A DNA stretch of 64,000 bases from contig NC_087391.1 of NCBI RefSeq assembly GCF_963675165.1, positions 5,134,646 to 5,198,645 of the forward strand, read 5' to 3'. A program made the position numbers and the translations under genes. Positions 1 to 13,300 of this stretch are shown here, piece after piece. Below the pieces are notes generated by a model, which was given only the letters and a program-made list of their open reading frames with translations, was not told where the DNA came from and searched no databases. Source of the DNA: Halichondria panicea. Taxonomy: Eukaryota; Porifera; Demospongiae; Suberitida; Halichondriidae. Every line of letters starts with the position of its first letter. Positions within the stretch are counted from its first letter, which is position 1.

Positions 1-417
1 TAGGGTGCTCATGGACAGAGGTCGGTCCTCAAACACCAAACCATCCTCTCCTATCTTAGGGTCTGAGGGAGACAAGTACAGTATTGAAATGTAGACAAGT
101 GTACAGCCACTGAGCTGAGGTAGCTAGCTCCTATAAGCTAGGTAGCTCATTATAGCAATTTTTCATGTGGAAATTATAGTACTTTCTTACCTGCCATATC
201 TTGTTAGTCCTCTTGACTCACATCAATCTTACAGTACAGTATAAAAGAAAGCTAAAATGCTGTAAGCTGTCTCAGCCTCGAGCGTCCTACAAGATAGCTT
301 GCTAAACAAAAATGGGGGTGGGGCTAGAATCACCTCAGAGCTGATATGGCTTGCAGCCAGCAATTAAATTAGTTTATTCATTAGTCTACAGACTACTGCA
401 ACTGCAACCTTTTGATC
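1..417. other. Upstream non-coding region of the first ROCO gene
   Basis: I see no convincing coding exon here. It is AT-rich with several in-frame stops. The first supported start codon is the ATG at 418. The segment presumably carries the promoter and 5' UTR of the ROCO kinase gene, but no clear TATA box or other core element is visible to me. Confidence 0.5.
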
Positions 418-3400
418 ATGGCCACAAAAAGCAGGCTAAACAACAGCAAAAGAACAAGAACAACAGCCACCAAGCCCCAAGATGATACTTCCAAGCTGCA
501 TTCTTTTTGTGAGGTTGGAAATCTCTCAGGTGTACGGCAATACATCGACAAACTCAGCGACGAGGAGGTACCTGCAAAACTATCAACGAAGAAAGGTGTA
601 TTTGGCTACACACCTCTCCATTTAGCAGTGGCTGGTGGCCACATTGAAGTGCTGAACTATTTGCTCTCAAAGGTTAGTAAATCTGAGCTGGTGAATTGCC
701 AGGCTAACAGTGGTTACACTCCGCTGCATCTCGCCGCAAGTAGTGGCCACAGAAACTGCATCAAAGCTTTGCTAACTCACGGAGCAAATATTTCCGCAGC
801 GGATGAGTACAAGAAGACTCCCAAGCAGTCAGCAGAGCTTAGCTCTAAAGCAAGCATTGTTCGCTTGCTGCGAAGTGAAGGTGAGATAATAATAATTCTT
901 CAAAGATATTGTCATTATCTGACGGTGCAATAGTAATTCCTTTAGGGATACTCTACTACGGACTGCACAATCATTCTCTAGACCATTTTTGTCTCCATTG
1001 TACCTAATAAGCATTGTACACATTGTCAACACAGTGCATGCACGTATGCATTGTTTATAACCACACTTGCATGACCTGACGCTACACTCCTTCTGTGCAG
1101 AGATCATCAAGGAAGTTGAAACCAATGGTGAAAATTTGACTGAGCTACTACAACAGGATCTTTCACAGCTCGAAAAAGACTGTATAACTCGATCTCTCCA
1201 GGCTGCCACACGAAACAACAATCCTGTATCGATTGGCAAGCTCCTTGTGAAAGGAGCACTCCAAAACATTGAAGAATGCATAGAAATTTCTATAGTCGAG
1301 AACAAGCCTTGCAGTCGAGGAATGCTACTTTTGGCAAAGGCTGCAAGGGATGGCAACAAATCTATGGTACAGAAACTGTATGGGGAAAATGTTACTAATC
1401 CGCACACTCTTAATACGAAATATTTCAACGACGACAATTTTCCAGCAGTACAGAAGGTAGTGATTGAGGGAAAAGTTACAACTGTGGTTCCCATTGATAT
1501 TGCTCGTAAGTACGGCAAAGATCAAGTACGTGAAGAGTTGCTAATCAAAACAGACGTGAATAAAGAAACTGGGAATGTTTTTTGGCACGGTCTTCGTTTG
1601 CTGAAATTGGAGATTCCATGGTTGAGACGAATTAGTTGGGTGAAGCGATTGAGGTTGGCAAGAAATGGATTCAAGTCCTTACCACAAGAAATGGGGTCCT
1701 ACCTAAAGCAGGTATGCATGTGTATGCTGGATTGAATGTAATTGTATGCACATGAATGTATAATTGTAACGATATTATAGCTTTAGCTTTGTTAGCATAT
1801 ACAATGAGTAATAAATTGTCAATTTGCTGTCTCAATGGCACAGTGGTTTAAGCACCAACTTTCTATAGTAAGCCATGCATGCATGCATAGGTTCTATTTG
1901 CTGTCGTTTTTTCTTTCCATGTATCAACAGTTCCTTACTTGTATTCATTATTAGGTTGTGAAGCTCGATCTCCAGCACAATGAATTGGGCTCAATACCAC
2001 GCTGTATTCTCGAACTACCAAGTCTCGGAGAACTGAATCTAGCTCACAACTTACTCGAAGAAATTCCTGATGTTGTCGAATGGTCACCTTGCCTGGCTGT
2101 TCTGATCCTCTCTCACAACCATATCTCTAAGCTTCCAGACAATGTGATTGCTCCAGCCATAAGAGAACTCAACCTCAGCTTCAACCAGTTTCGCCAAGTG
2201 CCTCTCTGTATTTGTTCCTTCATGACCCTCCGCCATCTCAACCTCAGTGAGAACCAGGAAATTCTTCAGCTGCCTCCAGAAATGGGACGTCTTAAACAGC
2301 TGACTCGATTGCAACTAGACGGATTAAAAGATCTAAATGAACCACCCAAAAACATGCTAAAGGACGCAAGACATTGTGTTCGCTACCTTGATAGCAAACT
2401 CCGCTGTGCCAAAGGATTCTACAAAATGAAACTCATGCTTGTAGGTCAGGCTAATCGTGGAAAAACGACTCTTGTTGCACGGCTTCAAGGCAAAGACTGT
2501 GGAAACGAATCCACTGTGGGTGTCGATGTTAGCGAATGGTCATACAAACCATCCCTGGGCAAACACAAATTTTTCTTCAGCATCTGGGATTTTGGAGGAC
2601 AAGAGGAGTACTACGCCACACACCAGTGCTTCTTGTCGGAAAGATCACTCTACCTCATCCTATTCAACTTGAAACACGGCAAAAAAGGCGTTTATGAGCT
2701 CAAACCATGGCTGAACAACATTGCCCTCCGTGCCCCTAACTCGTTGGTGATTATCGTGGGTACCCATCTCGATCAAGTCAGCGATGAAGAGAGAGCTAAT
2801 GTAGACTCTACCCTACAATGTGCTGGTCAAATAGTCGGGTCATACTCAAACAAGTTGAACATTGCCGAAATTATGCCTGTTGGACTAACTGGACGAATCG
2901 AAAACATTGGACTTCTCAAAGAGGCAATCTACAATCATGCTGCAAACTACACTATACGTGACCAAGTAATTATGGGTCGGAAGATTCCCGCAAGCTACCA
3001 TGCTCTTGACAAACAAATTGAGGTTATTCAAGGAGAAATAAGGCAAGGAGAAAAAGATCCAATTATGACCTCGGAACAATTCAAGGCAATGGTTCTTGAG
3101 CAAAACCTTCCAGATCTGCACGATGATGATGAGCTGCAAACTGCCACTATTTTCCTCACTAACGTAGGCTCACTGCTTCACTATGACGATAGAAGCCACA
3201 ATCTCAACGAGCTCTACTTTGTCGATCCAAGGTGGCTCTGCGATATGATGTCCAAAGTGATCACGATCAGAGAAAGAAATCCATTTGTGAAGAATGGAAT
3301 ACTGAACAGTAAAGATATTCCATCTCTATTCAGAGACAAGCAATTCCCATTAGAACATTTTGAGCAATACCTCACCCTTCTCGATCGATTTGAGATTGCC

Positions 3401-6400
3401 CTCCCCCTCGACAACAGAAGAATGCTCATCCCTTCCATGTTGCTGTCAACCAGCCCACATGAAGAAGCCTCAACTGAACCTCTGTACACTCGTTACATTG
3501 TATTCACGAAGGCTGCAACACCTCCAGGATTTTGGAGTCGCCTTCTCTCCAGAATAATGCACTCAGTGCAAAAAATAATTGTTGCTCTCGATAAGACACA
3601 CACAGCAGCAACCCAGGAAGAGGCAGCCCCTGATCATGAAGAATATACTGAAGTGCCTGAGAAATCAAAACTATCAGTCGAAGTCACAGATACTCCAAAA
3701 TCATCTGACGATGAACCCTCAATGGATGTTGATAAGGAAAACATGCCAGAACCCACAACACCCACGGCAGAAATTGCGACAAGTTCGATCCCCTTATCAT
3801 TACCAGTTAATGAAGTAATTCTTCCATTTTGTTTCTCTCACTTTCCTGCTAAACTGCCCATCAACTTGCAAAACTCCTATGCAAAGGGAGACATCACACT
3901 GAAGTACTGGCGAGAGGGACTGCTCTACAGCGATCCTGAGGTCCTGTTCCGAATCGAATCCTTCTTGAGTTTAAAAAATAATGGAGACGGTGTTGTACTG
4001 CGAGCCTCTTGTACCAACGAGGGAAAGCAAATTATCGGCCAACTTGTTGATATCGTCCTCTCTCTCATTCAAGAATGGTATCCAGGTATCAGTGACTCAA
4101 GTCACGGTGGCTCTGGAGTTGGTCAGAAGGTTCTGTGCATTGAGTGCATGAAAATGGAAAGATCTAAACCATTCAAATTTCAAGTTGAGACATGTCTCAA
4201 AGCGATTGCCAACAGCGAGACAAGTATTAAATGTGGCTACGAGGAAGTCCCAGACCAGAACCACACAGTGCCTCTCACGGACGTAGTTCCAGACCTTCTG
4301 CTACAAGATATTGATTTGAAGTTTCTTTTAAAAGAAGAAGACCTCATCTATACAGAAGACAGAGCTAGTCTTCTTGGAAAAGGTGGATTCGGAAAAGTGT
4401 ACTCTGGAAAATGCTATGGCAAGCCGGTAGCTATCAAGATGTATCTTTCAAACAAAGAGGATGTATTTTCTGAGCTGCGTCTGGAAGCAAAATTACTTCA
4501 ACAATCTTACCACCCCTGTTTCGTTTGTCTAGCTGGAGTGTGCATTTACCCAATGATGGCTCTAGTTTTAGAGTTAGCTCCACTCGGAAGTCTCAAATAT
4601 CCTCTGCTGACAAAAAAAATGGCAGTACATCGGCTCACTATCTTCAGAATAGCATTGGAAGTAGCGGCAGCTCTTCGATTTGTCCACAAACAAGGAATAA
4701 TATTCCGAGATCTCAAAGCTGACAACGTTCTTCTCTGGACACTGAATCCGGATTCTCTCTGCCACTGCAAAATCACTGATTTTGGTATTGCCACCCATCT
4801 CTCCCCAGTTGGCGTCAAAGGACTAAAAGGAACAAAAGGATTCATAGCTCCCGAAGTGCTACATATCGACAAGAGAAAACAACGCTCTGGATACAACCAC
4901 AAGGCTGACACATTCTCCTATGCGATGCTACTCTACCAGATGATCGCTCGAACAAATCCATATGGGGACATTGCTGTACAAAGAATTGATTCTTGTATTG
5001 AGACTGGAGAGAGGCCTAAACTATCGAATGTAAACGTTGCTCACTGTGCTTTCCTCTACCTCACTAAACTAATGATGAATTGCTGGGAGCACAACCCCAA
5101 GAATCGACCCGAAGATGACATGCTACTTAAAAACCTTAGTCAACCAGCTATGCAATGCACCATGGCAGTTACTCCTGTGAAGAGCACCCTCTCCTTGCGC
5201 AGAGCCATTGCCATCACTCAAAACGAATTGGCAGAAGCTGATGTCATTAGTATGAACAGCGAGCTCTGGGTGTGCTGTGATGGACCTGTTGGAGCTGAGG
5301 TAAACATGTACAACACTCACACAATGGCCAAAGTTAAAACGTGTGCTGTGAATGACAACCAAGTGCATGCCGTTATCAAATGCTGCAATCACGTTTGGAT
5401 TGGGTTCAGAGTTGGAATCGAATGTAGTGTTATCAACATATTCAGTATACACGGCAAAGAACTTGTGCACAACATTCGTATGCGAGACATTTCCGTATCG
5501 TGCATGGCTTGCACAAACGAGTCAGTTTACATTGGTACAGTGGAAGGCTACTGTTTTCAATTTCCGAGTCATATCGATAAAGTTCGTTCAATTGGAAAGC
5601 CAGAGCTCAAGTACATATCAAAGAGTACAATTGACGGCATAGCTTGCACTCAACAGTGTGTTTGGGCATCACATGGCAATAACATCTACTTCATCACCTT
5701 CGAAGGCCTCAGACTTATCGGATCTGTGGAGAGAGATAGTGATGCTTTCATTGGCCAACTATCCCCCTCTCCGGACGGCAAGATTGTCTGGAGTGCCCAA
5801 CTCAATGGAGGCCAACTACTCACCGCCTGGGATACTGACCAACAACGCCATGCCTTTGATGTGGATACAAGCAAGCACTTGGCAACAATCTCTGAAGATA
5901 TTCTAGAAAAAGATAGAATCATCACAGCCATGGTACCTGCTGAAGACTGTGTGTGGGTGGGAATGGCCACAGGGCATATCCTAGTTTGCAATGGTAAGGA
6001 CCTCCTCACTTGGTTTCATCCGTACACAGAGTATGTTCGCTTCCTCACTGTACTTCCGTGCTCTGGACCGTGTGAGATGGAGCAATGTATGGTCGCCAGT
6101 GGAGGCAAAGGCTTCCAATCTATGATCGAGGATCTTAACCAAGCTGTTGTTGTTAAGGACGACGAGAAAGGACAAGAACTTGAGGAGGATTACGATGGAA
6201 AAGGAAGCTGTCTTGTTCTCTGGGAGGCTTTCCACTCCAAAGCATACAGACAAATGAGTTTGATTGAGAAGAACTCTCCAGCGATGTTTGAGAACCATAA
6301 CAGCATCAGCACAATTATTCAGGAAGGACAATTTGTGGACGGCACTAACATCTTGCAGAGAGATGCCTCCGAATCAGATGACAGTGATACCATTGTGTAC

Positions 6401-6958
6401 GAGCCTGATCTCAATGCTAAACCTTATCAAGACACAAACTACGAAACTGAAACCGTTAGTACAGAATCTGATACCACCTTTTCTGATCTCACTAGATCTA
6501 CAGTCCTCACATGCACACGCAGTAGAGATGTTTCAAACCCAACTCCTAGCTCTAATTTTTCCAGTGATTATCTAGCCTCAGAAGAAGAAGTGCGGCCTGA
6601 GATCGAGACTAGTGATTACCTGGACCCATTTGTAAGTGGAAGTACATTCCGACCAAGAACTACCACTATTGTGAGTAAAAGCAGACGAGTTTCTACTGAT
6701 GCAGTTTTTGAGATAAAACTGCACTCAACAAAGCAGACTGTTCGCATCACGTGCCCAAGCCCTCCCCAGCTGACAGTTTTGCTGAGAAAACTTTTGGCTG
6801 ATGCTTCCGCTAATGAAAACGATAGCAAGCTGGTGTACTATACAGACACAGATAAAGAGATGGAGATAAAATCACAAGAACACTTCAAGAAGTATTTGAT
6901 GTTCGAGAACAAACCACAACTATGGCTAGCAACTTTTTCTAGAGCAACTCGTAATTAG
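418..6958 (+). CDS. LRRK-type ROCO kinase 1 (ANK-LRR-Roc-COR-kinase-propeller-PB1-like), three exons
   Basis: Exons are 418-880, 1101-1711 and 1955-6958; phases join cleanly (S-E-E-I-I-K across intron 1) to give 2025 aa. Domains: ankyrin repeats about 25-155 (two clear T-P-L-H-L-A motifs), helical region 156-320, LRRs about 330-490, Roc GTPase with P-loop G-Q-A-N-R-G-K-T-T near 522 followed by D-F-G-G-Q-E and G-T-H-L-D, COR about 700-1090 with a Ser/Thr/Glu-rich insertion, kinase about 1160-1420 (G-K-G-G-F-G-K-V, V-A-I-K near 1183, F-R-D-L-K-A-D-N near 1275, D-F-G near 1300, A-P-E), a propeller-like region about 1440-1780, and a PB1-like tail about 1940-2020. HRD is replaced by FRD, comparable to YRD in LRRK2. 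Likely a cytosolic GTPase-regulated Ser/Thr kinase. The apparent TTG start at 412 is not needed because ATG 418 is in frame. The family call is solid; the tail call is inference. Confidence 0.9.
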
Positions 6959-7349
6959 TTTTTAGTTTGTATACTGTGTAGTGTGTGTTTTCTGTACTGA
7001 TATGCATCGTAATTATGTTATTATATAGAGAAAGTGCAACATCACAAAAATAACTGCCAGAAGGGGGTATCCAGTGCGCATGCGCAAAAGCAACTTGTAG
7101 GCCTACGTTTCGAGGGCGACTAAATATGTCCGCCCTCGAAACATGGAATCCCTAACATGGATATGCGCACTTGTGCTGAAAAAAGGGGCTGGGCTAGGCT
7201 GCATAGTTTTATCACATGAGAGGATGCTCAGTTAGCTAACACAAGATAACTACAAGCTAATGTAAGAAGCTACAAGCTCTTCACTGCAGTGCTGCATGCA
7301 TACGGATTGAAAAGGAGTCAATTCACTCCCTTAGGCTTAGCCTGTGCCA
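6959..7349. other. Intergenic spacer between the two ROCO genes
   Basis: No gene is seen. At about 7107-7141 there is a hairpin whose arms read T-T-T-C-G-A-G-G-G-C-G and its complement around a 12-base loop. It probably marks a small inverted-repeat element. The rest presumably holds the 3' UTR of the upstream gene and the promoter of the downstream one. Confidence 0.5.
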
Positions 7350-10300
7350 ATGGCAGACCGACCCACTAGAACCACAGGACAGCCTGGAAAGTTCTACCAT
7401 GATGATGCAAAGCTCCACAAGCTGTGTCATGATGGAAATCTCGGTAAAGTCAAGAAGTTTGTTGAAAAACTGAATAATGATGAATTAGCCGAGAAGCTAT
7501 CGAACAGGAAAGGAGTATTTGGATACACGCCGCTGCATGAAGCCGTCGCTAGCGGTAAATCTGAAGTACTGGACTATGTGCTGAAAAAAACTGGCAACGC
7601 TCATGTGAACGGTAGAGCGAACAGTGGTTACACTCCACTGCATCTTGCAGCCAGTAGCGGACACAAAGACTGTGTAAAAACCCTGCTAGATCACGGTGCA
7701 GACATTGCAATTATCGATGAGTATGGTAAGACTCCGAAGCAAACGGCAGAGCTAAGCTCTAAAGGAAGCATTGTTCGGTTACTTAGAAGTGAAGGTGAGA
7801 GTTTAAGTGTATTTAATGCAGCTGTGGTCAGTCATTTAATATTCCCCTTATAAACATGGAGTCTCCAGTATTTATTTTGCAAGTGTTATAACGTTTATTT
7901 AAACAGTTAAATAAATTATTGTTTCAATTAAGAATTGCTTAGTGAAACTGTGACTGTACGTGTTTTGTGTACTAATGTTTTGTGCAATACTAACACCTGA
8001 ACATAACTAACTTCAGAATACAAGCATTGATGGGTAGATCTGATAACATAAAAGTATTCACAGTGACCAACGTCTGCACAACATCAATCTTTACAAATGT
8101 ATACACAAAGTACTGCATGTTCAAGCTGCCTTATAGCGGGTATATTTCGAGGGTATAAACTTTCGCGGAATGACCATTAGAGAAAGGTTTTCGCGGATTC
8201 AATAATAGCAGCCTTTCTGCAGCATGCATGCGATATTAAATTCGGGGGCATAAATGTTCGTGGTAGATGCTTAATCAGCGAAAACCATGAACATTTTATA
8301 CTCTCGAAATATACCCGCTGTATGGTATCTCATGCTAACTAATTGACTGATTGACAAACATGTCTGTTGTGTTGTGTATGTGTATATACATGTTTATGTA
8401 TGTAATAGGGATCTTTAATCTTTAGCGTTTAGTCTGCGATTCATTGTAGTGTGAACTGTGGCATTTCGCTTTCATTGAGTGCGGTCGCATGTTTTTCTTT
8501 CTGGTACAGTTTCATTGAGCTCTGAGAAGACTAATAGCTACATGGTACATACCCCACCCCCCCCACCCCCACCCCACCCCCTGTGTGGTTAACCAGCTAT
8601 GCTAACAGTTTCCTTATCCCATTCATTAATATAAAAGGGCTTTGTGTGATGTGGTGAATGATTGTAATTCAGTGAAGTATATTATAGTGAAAGTACAAGC
8701 CTTGTAGTAAAGTGGTAGATTGTTGTACAACAAAATGTAATTTGCACTACTGTATACGTATTATATATGACATGTACAGTTATATACAGCAATTAGTGTG
8801 TACAAGCTATGCTGTAGTGCTAATCACTGTTCTCTGGCTTAGAATTCCAATCTCTCCTTTCCAGAAATCATCAAAGAAGTAGAGAACAATGGAGACAAAC
8901 TCACCGACCTTCTACGAAACGGTGCCGATCAGCTTGAACCGAATTGCCTCCCTCGAGCGCTGAAAGCCGCCACAAGAAACGACAGCCATCACAACATAGG
9001 AAAGCTCATAGTCAAAGGAGCTACTAACTTGGAGGAATGTATGGACATAGCCATCACTGAAAAGAAGCCTCATAGCCGAGCCATGCTTCTACTTGTCAAG
9101 GCCGGCATTACTGGAAACAAATCGATTATCCAGAAACTGTTTGGAGATCCAGTGAGCAACCTCGGCAGTTTGGACCCGAGAGAGTTTATGGACGATCAGG
9201 AGGTTCAAAATGGTGTCATCAGTGGCAAAGTCTCAACAGTGGTTCCCATAGAAATTGCCCGCAGAAACGGCAACGGACAAGTTCGTGAAGAATTGCTCAT
9301 CAAAACGGATGTAAATCGAGAAGAAGCATCTGTGTTCTGGCATGGTCTTCGTCTTCTCTCTCTGGATATTTCGTGGCTGCGACGAATCAGCTGGGTGAAA
9401 CGCCTCCGACTGGCGAGAAATGGATTCAAGAGCTTACCTCAGGAAATGGGAACATACCTGAAACAGGTAGATATGGGATATAATTACACAATGTGTTATA
9501 GTGTACTAGCATTGTTACTACTGCTCTAACATTGACTTTACCTTCTTATAATTATATTATATTTTTAATTACTATTACTTTTATTCTTGCAGGTTGTGAA
9601 GCTCGATCTCCAGCACAATGAATTGGGCTCAATACCACGCTGTCTTCTCGAACTACCAAGTCTCGGAGAACTGAATCTAGCTCACAACTTACTCGAAGAA
9701 ATTCCCGATGTTGCCGAATGGTCGCCTTGCCTGACAGTGCTTGACCTCTCTCACAACCAGCTCAGCGGCATGCCCATCAATGTGATTGCCCCAGCTATAA
9801 GATCACTCAACCTCAGCTTCAACCTGTTCCGTCACGTGCCTCTCTGCATTTGCTCCTTCACAACCCTCCACTCTCTTAACCTCAGTGAGAACCAAGACAT
9901 TCTTCAGCTACCTGCAGAAATGGGACGTCTAAGCCAGCTCTCTCGCCTAGGTCTTCTGGGACTGAAAGATCTCAACGATCCTCCACGGAATTTACTCAAG
10001 GAACCAAGAGATTGCATTCGCTACCTCAATAGCAAGCTCCGCTGTGCCAAAGGGTTCTACAAAATGAAACTCATGCTCGTAGGTCAGGCCAATCGTGGAA
10101 AAACGACTCTTGTTGCACGGCTTCAAGGTAAAGACTGCGGAAACGAATCCACTGTGGGTGTCGATGTTAGCGAATGGTGGTACAAACCAAGCCTGGGCAA
10201 AAACAAATTTCAATTCAGCATCTGGGATTTTGGAGGACAAGAGGAGTACTACGCCACACATCAGTGCTTCTTGTCGGAACGATCGCTCTACCTCCTTCTA

Positions 10301-13300
10301 TTCAACCTGAAACACGGCGAAAAAGGAGTGCATGAGCTCAAACCATGGCTGAACAACATTGCTCTCCGTGCCCCTAACTCGTTGGTGATTATCGTGGGTA
10401 CCCATCTTGATCAAGTCAAGGACGAAGAGAGAACTGGTGTGGATGCTACCCTACAATGTGCCGGGCAAGTAGCCGGAGCATACTGCAATAAACTGAAGAT
10501 TGCCGAAATTATGCCTGTTGGACTAACCGGACGAATCGAAAACATTGGTCTTCTCAAAGAGGCAATCTACAATCATGCTGCGAACTACACCACACGTAGA
10601 GGCCAGCCCATCATGGGCCAGAAAATTCCAGCAAGCTATCACACTCTTGACAAACGCCTCGAGGGCATACAGGAGCAAGTACGGCGGGGAGATCTCGAGC
10701 CGATAATGCACTCAGAGCAATTCAAGTCAATGGTCCTCCAGATGAATCTACCTGACATGCACGATGATGACGAATTGAAAACTGCCACTCTTTTCCTCAC
10801 AGATATCGGCTCACTGCTTCACTATGACGATAGAAGCCACAATCTCAACGAGCTCTACTTTGTCGACCCAAGGTGGCTCTGCGATATGATGTCCAAAGTG
10901 GTCACGATCAGAGAAAGAAATCCGTTTATCAAGGGTGGAATTCTGCACAGCAAAAACATTCCCTTCTTATTCCGAGACAAGCGATTCCCATGGGAACGCT
11001 ACGAGCAGTATCTAGCTCTTCTGGACAAGTTTGAGATTGCCCTACCTCTCGACAACAAACGAGTATTGGTCCCCTCCATGTTGGATCTAAATCGCCCGAA
11101 AGAAGTTGAAGAAGAGTACCATGAATTGAAAAGCAAACCTCTCTATACCCGCTTCATCATATTCAAGCAGGCGACCACACCTCCCGGCTTCTGGAGCCGA
11201 CTACTGTCTCGGGTTATGCATTCGGTACAGAAGGTTGTCATTGCACTCGACAAAATAGTTTTAGACATTCCCGAGCTTGACCTCGAGACGTCTCAGGAGG
11301 ATACGCCCTCGGAAATCTCAGACGTGACTTCTGTTCCCCCTACAAGTATTTCGTCATCGTATCCTCCTCCCTCGTTTGAGTCTCAGATCTCCTCCGAACC
11401 TCAACCAAACTCTCTCCAATGGGAAGCCGACTCCCAGTACTCGGACGAGCTACAAAGCCCAACATCCCCACCTGAAAATGGCCCTACAGTTATTACTGGC
11501 CCTGTGAATCACGAAGTTTTGGATAGCAATTTATCTCTGCTACCAAATTTCCCCGGCCCACTTCCAATCAGCCTCGAGGACCCTGAACGCTCCCCAGAAG
11601 ATGTCAAGCTTCTCTACTGGCGTGAAGGACTATTTTATAGAGACCCTGATGTCGTTTTTCGAATTGAATCTCTCTCAACCTCCCAGCATTTCAGCAAAGA
11701 GAAGGGTGATGGCGTACTATTAAGTGCATCTCCCAGCAACGATGGTAAACAAGTTATTGGCCAGCTAGTCGACATTGTTATTGCCCTGGTTCAAGAGTGG
11801 TACCCTGGGCTTGCTGAAACCAACCAAGGTGGCGGGGTTGAGCAGAGAGTGCCGTGCTTTGAGTGTGTCAAACTAGCAAGAGCCAAACCTTTCGAGTTTT
11901 TAGTTGAGCAGTGCCTTACCGTGATTTCAAGAAATGAAACTAGCATAGAATGTGGATATTTCAGAAACGATCCAGCCAAAAACCACACTGTTGAACTCAC
12001 CGACATTGTTCCTGATCTACTACTTCAAGACATCGAAACTAAGTTTCTCCTGAAGAAAGAAGACATCATCTACGAGGAAGATGACGCATTCCTTCTCGGA
12101 AAGGGTGGATACGGAAAGGTCTACCGTGGAAAGTGCCATGGCAAACAAGTAGCCATCAAGAAATACCTCACCAGAAATGAGGAAGCATTCACAGAACTGA
12201 GATCAGAAGCTAAACTACTGCAACAGTCTCATCACCCTTGTTTCGTTTGCCTGGAGGGTGTGTGTGTGTACCCAATGATGGCTCTCGTCCTTGAGTTAGC
12301 TCCTCTTGGATCACTTTCATTTTCTCTACTGAAAAAGAAGATACCGATACATCGGCTCACTATTTTCCGAATAGCATTGGAAGTGGCGGCAGCTCTTCGA
12401 TTTGTCCACAAACAAGGAATAGTATTCCGAGATCTCAAAGCTGACAACGTTCTTCTTTGGACATTGAATCCGGATTCACTCTGCCACTGCAAAATCACCG
12501 ACTTCGGTATTGCCACCCATCTCTCCCCAGTCGGTGCTAAAGGCCTACAGGGCACAAAAGGTTTTATCGCTCCTGAAGTTCTACACATTGGCAAGAGAAA
12601 GCAACGATCTGCCTACGACCACAAAGCCGACACATTCTCGTTTGCAATGTTCCTCTACCAAATGATTGCTCGACGGCACCCCTACCACGATATAGCAGGC
12701 CACAGGATCGACGCATCTGTTGAAAGTGGAGAGAGACCCAAACTTCTGGATGTGGATCATGCTCATTTTGCATTCTACTACCTGACAAAGCTTATGGAGA
12801 TTTGCTGGAAAGACAAGTCTACAAAACGACCAGAGGACGATGCTATTCTCAAGAAACTCTGCCTTTCTCCCATGCAAAGCACAATGGCAGTCACTCCCAT
12901 CAAAAGTCGATTTTCACTCCGAAAAGCGATAGCCATCACCCCTACCGATTTCATAAAAGCAAATGTCGTGAATCGCAACTATAACGAGTTGTGGGTGTGT
13001 TGTGACGGAGCAGAAGGAGCGGAGATCAACATGTACAATACTCACACTATGGCCAAGGTGAACAAGAACTTCATCAAAGACAACCAAGTCCAAGCCATCA
13101 TCAAGTGTGGCGACCACCTCTGGATTGGTTCTCGTGCTGGAATCGAGTATGGAGTTGTGGACATCTTCAGCATTCAGACAAAAGAGCTCGTCCATAACAT
13201 ACGAATGAGAGAGAATTCAGTTTCGTGCATGTCATGTACTGACAAGGCAGTCTACATTGGCACTCTTGAGGGCTACTGTTTCCGATTTATTAGCAACATT

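Noticed and set aside
829-1518. Minus-strand open frame of 229 codons over ROCO 1 exon 2
   Set aside because: It overlaps a well-supported exon and intron of the plus-strand ROCO gene and has no recognisable domain.
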